Source of the DNA: Ruminococcus flavefaciens
GTDB lineage: Bacteria > Bacillota > Clostridia > Oscillospirales > Ruminococcaceae
Direction of reading: 5' to 3'
DNA length: 53,028 bases
Assembly (NCBI GenBank): GCA_002310115.1
Contig: DBYI01000103.1
Span: 1 to 53,028, forward strand
Shown here one piece after another: positions 47,991 to 53,028 of this stretch. The notes beneath the pieces are model-generated. The model worked only from the letters and a program-made list of their open reading frames with translations, was not told where the DNA came from and did no database searches. The translations under genes and the position numbers were made by a program. Numbering within the stretch: the stretch's first letter is position 1; each line of letters opens with the position of its first letter.

Positions 47991-49321
47991 TTTATTATCT
48001 CACAAATCTACAAAATAGTCAAGCACTTTTTTCACGAAATGTATTTATTATTGAATTGATTGAAAACCTGTTCTGAAATTGGATTAGTAATAACATTTTG
48101 AATAAATGCCACCCCGAAACGCACGCCAAAAACGAATCAGGGTATTCTGTTCTAATGTGCATTTATCTATATCACGGCAGAATACCCCCACTTCTAAGCG
48201 AAGCGAAAGAGGGGGATGAATGCCAGATTTTTAAAGCCAAACTATAGATAATCAGTAGAACATATGCTATAATTGTTTTTTTACGAAATATCGATGAGAA
48301 GCAGCAGATGGGGATAATTTCTGCCGAGTTCGCTAAATACATAACAAAATGCTACTTTGCATTAAGATCTAATATAAAAATAACTGCCTGTGTAGAGAGC
48401 AGAAGCACTCAAGGACGAATCCGGATGCTCTGCTGCCTATGCGGGCAGTTTTTTGCGGTAAATATTAATGTGAAAAAAATTACAAGTAATGTTCCTTCCT
48501 TCATATCACAAAAAAATGATCAATACTTATGAGATGAAAAAATATTTTTAAAAAGATGTAACACTTGTTTTTCTTTTCTCGATTGTTATATATGAAAGGC
48601 CGAGAAAAGATCGGTCGAAGAGGTCGAAACGAAGGAAGTTTGACGTTATGTCATTCGCACAAGTCAGAATTTTACATATGAATTTTGATTGTTTTATAAT
48701 TGTTATCTTAGGCTTCATTATTTCTTTTATATTTATTTTCCAAACCTCTAAAAGATTGTTTTCTACAAATATTTTATCGCTTAATATTCTTACTGTAATA
48801 GAAGGGTTTGAATCATCAAATACAATCAACCAAAGGAATGAATTGGAGCTTACAGTTTGAGCGAAAATAAATCCATCGCCGCCAAAGCTTCCTTCACCGA
48901 CTGATACTTTCAGATCAAGCTCATCAGATTGACATTTAAGGAGCAGCGTTAATTGACGCTGCGGAGAAATTACAACTTAAGGTTCATCGAGGATATACAG
49001 ACCGTCCTGATAAAAGTTCATTTGTATGACTGAAAGAAAGCTTTCGCCTTGAGATTCTTCGTGGTAGTACTGAGGAATACCTTGTATTATTCCTCGACAG
49101 TCACAACATTGTAAAAGCTCTCCACTCTGAGAAAGTATCTCCTTTGGACATATCACTTCAGTCGCTATCAATTTACAATAAATATGATAAATGATAGATT
49201 ATATTTAAAAGTAATATTTAAGGCACTATATATATTTTAACACAAAACCACTTAGTCTTTTCCCACTCTCGTTACGTCTAATAAGAAAGAGCTTGTGATC
49301 ATACCGAAAGTAGTCAAAACT
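47991..49321. other. Long gene-poor region
   Basis: About 1.3 kb with no convincing gene. It contains a 10-bp inverted repeat GGGTATTCTG/CAGAATACCC (48140-48149 with 48178-48187) that overlaps a second C5/G5 dyad (48185-48215), the candidate RNA at 48281-48454, and short minus-strand frames (48548-48829 and 48977-49171) without ribosome sites or recognisable families. It looks like decayed sequence. Confidence 0.5.
48281..48454 (+). ncRNA. Candidate small RNA ending in an extended terminator hairpin
   Basis: An extended -10 promoter (TGC-TATAAT at 48265-48273) is followed, about 115 nt later, by a rod-like hairpin: outer AACTGCC/GGCAGTT (48382-48388 with 48444-48450), inner AGCAGA-GCA/TGC-TCTGCT (48398-48407 with 48426-48434), then TTTTTT. 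No -35 box is evident and no gene follows directly. The unit would give an RNA of about 170 nt. No Rfam family recognised by eye. Confidence 0.4.
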
Positions 49322-49593
49322 ATGGATTACGGTAAAATAGTTACTACCTTTTCATTACAGGTGATTACAGTGGTATGGTCGAGATCGTCCGCGAGTTTCG
49401 AGATGGTCTTATGCTTTATCTACATAGCTATACCGATGATATCAGTTCTGCGGAGGAATGCATGCAAGTTGCATTTAAAAAGCTTGCCATTAAGAAGCCG
49501 AAATTCAACGGTAAAAGCTCTTTTAAGACATAGATTTATACTATAGGTAGTAATATTGCCGTTAATCGTAAACGACGCTTGAGCTGCTTTTAA
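49322..49593 (+). pseudogene. ECF-type RNA polymerase sigma factor, broken
   Basis: The frame begins MDYGKIVTTF. Then a frameshift near 49351-49360 leads to GDYSGMVEIVREFRDGLMLY and YLHSYTDDISSAEECMQVAF, KKLAIKKPKFNGKSSFKT, which is region 2 of an ECF-like sigma factor. A TAG at 49531-49533 stands where Trp is expected, and the frame continues IYTIGSNIAVNRKRRL before stopping at 49593. Region 4 is absent. At least two lesions plus truncation make it a pseudogene. Confidence 0.65.
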
Positions 49594-49620
49594 CGCTGAT
49601 TTTTCTTATCAGCGATAAAA
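49594..49620 (+). terminator. Hairpin between sigma pseudogene and xylanase
   Basis: CGCTGAT (49594-49600) pairs with ATCAGCG (49608-49614), 31 bp before the xylanase start. The downstream bases are A-rich rather than T-rich, so it may act as a leader hairpin of the xylanase mRNA, or as a minus-strand terminator. Confidence 0.45.
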
Positions 49621-49644
49621 ATATACGATAGGAGGATTTAAAAA

Positions 49645-52563
49645 ATGAACAACAAATTTTTCAAGAGGGCCTCAGCCGCTGCAATGTCGCTTGTGATAAG
49701 CACTTTATCTATGCCGATCAGTGCTTACGCAGCTGACAGACAGATCATAGGTCATACACCTGACGGCTATTATTATGAGTTTTGGAATATGAACTCATCA
49801 GGCGAAACCGAAATGAAAACAGATGAAAACGGTGCATTCTCGTGTGTGTGGAATGGTATTGAAAATGTGCTCTTCCGTACAGGCCGCAATCTTGGTTCTG
49901 TACTATCATGGAAGGATTACGACGATATCAAGTACGAGTATGACGTAGACTATGCACCCAAAGGTAATTCCTATATGTGTGTTTACGGATGGACCGAAAA
50001 ACCATTGGTTGAGTATTATATCGTAGATGCATGGGGTGACTGGAGACCGCCCGGAACAGAAAAGCCAGTAGCAGAGATCAATGTGGATGGCAATGACTAT
50101 GAAGTGTATTCACTGACAAAAGGAAATCAGATGTCTATCTTGGGTCCTACACCTTTCAAACAGTATTGGAGCGTAAGAAAAGAGAATAGCGCATCAATAG
50201 ATGAAAAGAGAAATCTGAAAGGCGAGATATCTGTATCAGACCACTTCGCAGCCTGGGAAAAGGCAGGATTGGAGCTTGGAGATCTGTATGATGTAACATT
50301 CAACATTGAAGGCTATAAGTCAAGCGGTGAAGCTACTGTAAACAAGGCAAAGCTTACTTTCGGTGATTCTGACTCATGGAAGCAGACCAACATGGAAACA
50401 ACCGTAACCGAAACTTCAACCCAGACTACAACCTCAACTTCTATTTCTGCTAAAACAGAAACCACAACTACTGAGGTTACCTTGCCATCAGTATCAACTC
50501 CGCCGGTTGAGCCTGATTCAAAGGGATCCTACTTTAAGGACAAATTCTCACGCTGGTTCAAGATCGGTACATCAGCAAGTACTTATGATATCCTATCATG
50601 CGGTTCATTTATCAAGGATAATTTCAATTCTGTCACACCCGAGAATGAACTCAAGCCTGATTCAATTCTCGATCAGGAAGCAAGCCAGAAGCTTGGTAAG
50701 AACGTTAATCCACAGGTAAATCTCAAAAACGCAGACACAGTACTGAAGTTCTGTGAAGAAAACGGTATCTCACTCCGTGGACATACTTTTGTATGGTACA
50801 GCCAGACTCCCGACTGGTTCTTCCGTGAGAACTTCTCATCAAACGGTACATTAGTATCTAAGGAAGTAATGGATCAGCGACTTGAGAACTTTATAAAGAA
50901 TACTTTCGAAGCACTGAAGGAGCAGTATCCTGATCTGAAGATCGCAGCTTATGATGTTTGCAATGAGGTCTTCGTCAACGACGGTGGCGGATTAAGAGAT
51001 GAAAACAATTCAAAATGGGCAAAGATCTACGGTGACAGCGACTACATCACCAACGCTTTCAAGTACGCAAGAAAGTATGCTCCGAACGAATGCAAACTCT
51101 TCCTCAACGATTACAACGAGTACCTTCCTGCAAAAACAAAAGATATCTGTCAGATGGCAATGTCTCTGAAGAAGATCGGCGTGATCGATGGTATCGGTAT
51201 GCAGTCTCATCTTGATACAAGATTCCCCGATATAGAGACCTATGAGAAAGCTCTTGAAGAATTCATAAGCACAGGCCTCGAAATACAGATCACAGAGCTT
51301 GACATTACCTGCACTAACTATGATGAACAGGCTAATGCATACTATGACGTTTTCAAACTGGCTATGAACAACTCAGAGCAAATAACAAATTTAACTGTCT
51401 GGGGACTTAATGACGCTCGAAGCTGGAGAAGTGATATGAATCCTTGTCTTTTCTGGAATGGATTCAAGCCAAAGCCGGCATACGAAAAGATCTTAACACT
51501 TGCAGATTCATTCTATGACCATGAGAACAGTTTAACTCCATGGGGCGATGCAAATTTGGATAAGAATGTCGATATTGCAGACTCTGTTACTATCATGCAG
51601 TCACTCGCAAATCCAGGCAAGTATACTATGGATAAAGTAGGAAGTTCTTTTGCTGATGTTAATCTTAAAGGTAACGGCATTACAAACGCTGATGCTCTTG
51701 CAATTCAGAAATACCTTCTCGGTCTTGTTAAGAACTTACCAGAAAGCTATGTGCCTAAGGAAGAAGCTGTTTCAACAACTGCCGCAGAAACAACAGTTAC
51801 AGCAGAAACAACAACATCAGTCAAGACAACCACAGTAAAGGAAACATCTGCTAAGACATCCACTGAAGAAACTACTTCCACTCCTGATACAACTACTAAA
51901 ATAGCTGTTGATAAAACAGATAAGACATTCGAGGTAGGAAACGGTGTCAGCCAGTGCAAAGGCATTGATGAAGACGGTTACGATTATGAGATATGGCTCG
52001 ATAATAGTATGGGCGGAGTCGGCAGCATGACACTTGGTAAAGACGGCGCATTCACAGCTGAGTGGGATGTGAGAGAACCACAAGGTTCATTCCTCTCACA
52101 GAGTGGAAAATATTTTGACGGTAACAAAAAGGCTGTTAATTACCCCAGACTAAACTTCGACTATGATGTTGATTTCTCGGTGGGCGAAGCTGGAAATACT
52201 CAGTTCGGCATTTATGGATGGCTGAAAGATCCTCTCGTAGAATACTACGTGATCGAAGACTGGAAAAACTGGCGTCCTTCAAATTATGATCAGATCAAAA
52301 CTGTTGTAATAGACGGCGCAGAGTATGAGATTTTCTGTCAGTCCGTAACAGGCCCATGCATCTTAAGTAACTCGCAAACATTCAAACGTTACTACAGTGT
52401 GCGTAAGGAACCAAGAAAGAGTGGAAATGTTGATTTATTAAAGCACTTCAATGCCTGGGAAAACGCAGGTTGGGATGTTGGTAATCTCTATCAGGCATCT
52501 TTCAGTGTAGATGCATGGGAGAGTGCAGGTAAAATTGACGTTAAAAAGCTTACGATTAACTGA
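49645..52563 (+). CDS. Tri-modular xylanase GH11-GH10-dockerin-GH11
   Basis: A secreted 972-residue cellulosomal xylanase. Order: signal peptide (1-30, ending ISAYA); GH11 (about 33-245) with nucleophile Glu in EKPLVEYYIVD and acid/base Glu in FNIEGYKSSG; Thr/Ser-rich linker; GH10 (about 290-625) with acid/base Glu in YDVCNEVF and nucleophile Glu in IQITELDI; dockerin (about 633-695, GDANLDKNVDIADSVTIMQS); second Thr-rich linker; and a C-terminal GH11-like domain (about 757-972). The latter keeps the nucleophile (DPLVEYYVIED), but the acid/base position reads VDAWESAG, where Asp replaces Glu. The dockerin is internal, which is uncommon. AGGAGG precedes the ATG. Confidence 0.92.
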   Translation: MNNKFFKRASAAAMSLVISTLSMPISAYAADRQIIGHTPDGYYYEFWNMNSSGETEMKTDENGAFSCVWNGIENVLFRTGRNLGSVLSWKDYDDIKYEYDVDYAPKGNSYMCVYGWTEKPLVEYYIVDAWGDWRPPGTEKPVAEINVDGNDYEVYSLTKGNQMSILGPTPFKQYWSVRKENSASIDEKRNLKGEISVSDHFAAWEKAGLELGDLYDVTFNIEGYKSSGEATVNKAKLTFGDSDSWKQTNMETTVTETSTQTTTSTSISAKTETTTTEVTLPSVSTPPVEPDSKGSYFKDKFSRWFKIGTSASTYDILSCGSFIKDNFNSVTPENELKPDSILDQEASQKLGKNVNPQVNLKNADTVLKFCEENGISLRGHTFVWYSQTPDWFFRENFSSNGTLVSKEVMDQRLENFIKNTFEALKEQYPDLKIAAYDVCNEVFVNDGGGLRDENNSKWAKIYGDSDYITNAFKYARKYAPNECKLFLNDYNEYLPAKTKDICQMAMSLKKIGVIDGIGMQSHLDTRFPDIETYEKALEEFISTGLEIQITELDITCTNYDEQANAYYDVFKLAMNNSEQITNLTVWGLNDARSWRSDMNPCLFWNGFKPKPAYEKILTLADSFYDHENSLTPWGDANLDKNVDIADSVTIMQSLANPGKYTMDKVGSSFADVNLKGNGITNADALAIQKYLLGLVKNLPESYVPKEEAVSTTAAETTVTAETTTSVKTTTVKETSAKTSTEETTSTPDTTTKIAVDKTDKTFEVGNGVSQCKGIDEDGYDYEIWLDNSMGGVGSMTLGKDGAFTAEWDVREPQGSFLSQSGKYFDGNKKAVNYPRLNFDYDVDFSVGEAGNTQFGIYGWLKDPLVEYYVIEDWKNWRPSNYDQIKTVVIDGAEYEIFCQSVTGPCILSNSQTFKRYYSVRKEPRKSGNVDLLKHFNAWENAGWDVGNLYQASFSVDAWESAGKIDVKKLTIN

Positions 52564-52621
52564 TTTTTGCGGCGTCAAGAATGAGTCGCTCTAGTGATAA
52601 AACTTAATACTGATAACGGAG

Positions 52622-52687
52622 CAGCCCACTGTGTAACTATCCAAATTACGCGAAAAATCGTAAGAAGGATATTTATTCAGTGGGCTG
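52622..52687 (+). terminator. Terminator after the xylanase
   Basis: A 10-bp stem CAGCCCACTG (52622-52631) with CAGTGGGCTG (52678-52687) and TTATTTTT after it. The 46-base loop contains a further TTACG/CGTAA stem. Confidence 0.75.
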
Positions 52688-52764
52688 TTATTTTTATAAA
52701 CAGGAATATTTTTATATCCCTACTCAAAACCACAACATGTAGTGGTTTGCCGATTAATTGGTAG

Positions 52765-53028
52765 TCGAAATGTATCAAGGACAGACAGTGTGATAAAAGA
52801 AGAACAACAAGCCGACAGAAAATCTTAGCAGACAAAAGGAACAGACAAGCCAATGACTATATGAGTAAGACAGCAAAGAAAATTATAGATTACTGCATTT
52901 TACATGATATAGGTACACTTGTTATCGGATATAATCAAACATTTCAACATAAATCTGATATGAGCAAGTGTAACAATCAGAACTTTGTAAATATACCATA
53001 TAGTAAACTGCGTTCGAAACTGGAATAT
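52765..53028 (+). mobile_element. Truncated TnpB (IS200/IS605-type) fragment at the window edge
   Basis: The open frame contains KILADKRNRQANDYMSKTAK, IIDYCILHDIGTLVIGYN and NNQNFVNIPYSKLRSKLEY, a run typical of the central RuvC region of IS605-family TnpB proteins. A TAG at 52762-52764 closes the frame on the left, and no ribosome site or N-terminal half is present. The gene continues past the right end. It is probably a 5'-truncated TnpB remnant; TnpA is not visible. Confidence 0.65.

Noticed and set aside
48308..48532. A 74-codon plus-strand frame in the gene-poor region
   Set aside because: It runs through the terminator hairpin of the candidate RNA and lacks a ribosome site.
1..53028. 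tRNA, rRNA, tmRNA or CRISPR arrays
   Set aside because: I looked for CCA-ended cloverleaf units, rRNA blocks and regularly spaced repeats and saw none.

Overview
The window looks like a chromosomal segment of a cellulolytic, cellulosome-forming Ruminococcus close to R. flavefaciens. Four secreted proteins carry Ruminococcus-type dockerins (two-loop modules with the NADV-SSKGLTSNDAL style second half). Three of these have Thr-rich linkers and glycoside hydrolase domains. The left end has a typical Clostridia housekeeping gene order.

Layout. 1-12.4 kb, minus strand: ftsY (start only), smc, a radical SAM gene, rnc, plsX, trmFO, topA, a short DprA-like fragment, an rRNA methyltransferase, then infC-rpmI-rplT with a consensus promoter and a leader terminator. 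12.4-21.5 kb: spoIIR, a small lipoprotein, a DUF285/BspA-like surface protein followed by a 35-codon peptide gene, a GH26-GH9 dockerin operon, and a leucine-rich-repeat membrane protein. 21.6-23.8 kb: a promoter-to-terminator unit with three stacked hairpins (candidate structured RNA), a VanZ-like gene and a membrane protein with a zinc ribbon.

23.9-37.5 kb holds the main discovery. The cotJA-cotJB-cotJC operon (minus strand) has cotJC split into three pieces by two adjacent, unrelated serine-recombinase elements of about 4.3 and 8.1 kb. The pieces are 11 codons at 36.9 kb, 20 codons at 28.7-28.8 kb and 173 codons at 24.0-24.5 kb. They share 9-bp and 7-bp direct repeats at the junctions and rejoin exactly in frame into a 204-residue CotJC. 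Each element has its recombinase gene ending about 35 bp from the middle piece, so the two recombinases point tail to tail at it. The arrangement resembles the skin element of sigK and other sporulation intervening elements, but doubled. Element 1 carries a glycosyltransferase, an epimerase and a small protein. Element 2 carries a GntR-ABC-permease operon, a small protein and a dockerin protein rich in calcium-loop repeats.

37.7-47.3 kb: a receiver/degenerate GGDEF/EAL phosphodiesterase, a broken Hpt gene, and a decayed amino-acid-permease/histidine-kinase gene. A 5.4-kb collection of polymorphic-toxin debris and immunity genes separates the kinase part from a distant receiver-domain remnant. 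47.4-53.0 kb: a small exporter, a long gene-poor stretch with a second candidate RNA and a broken ECF sigma gene, a GH11-GH10-dockerin-GH11 xylanase, and a truncated TnpB at the window edge.

No rRNA, tRNA or CRISPR array was seen.
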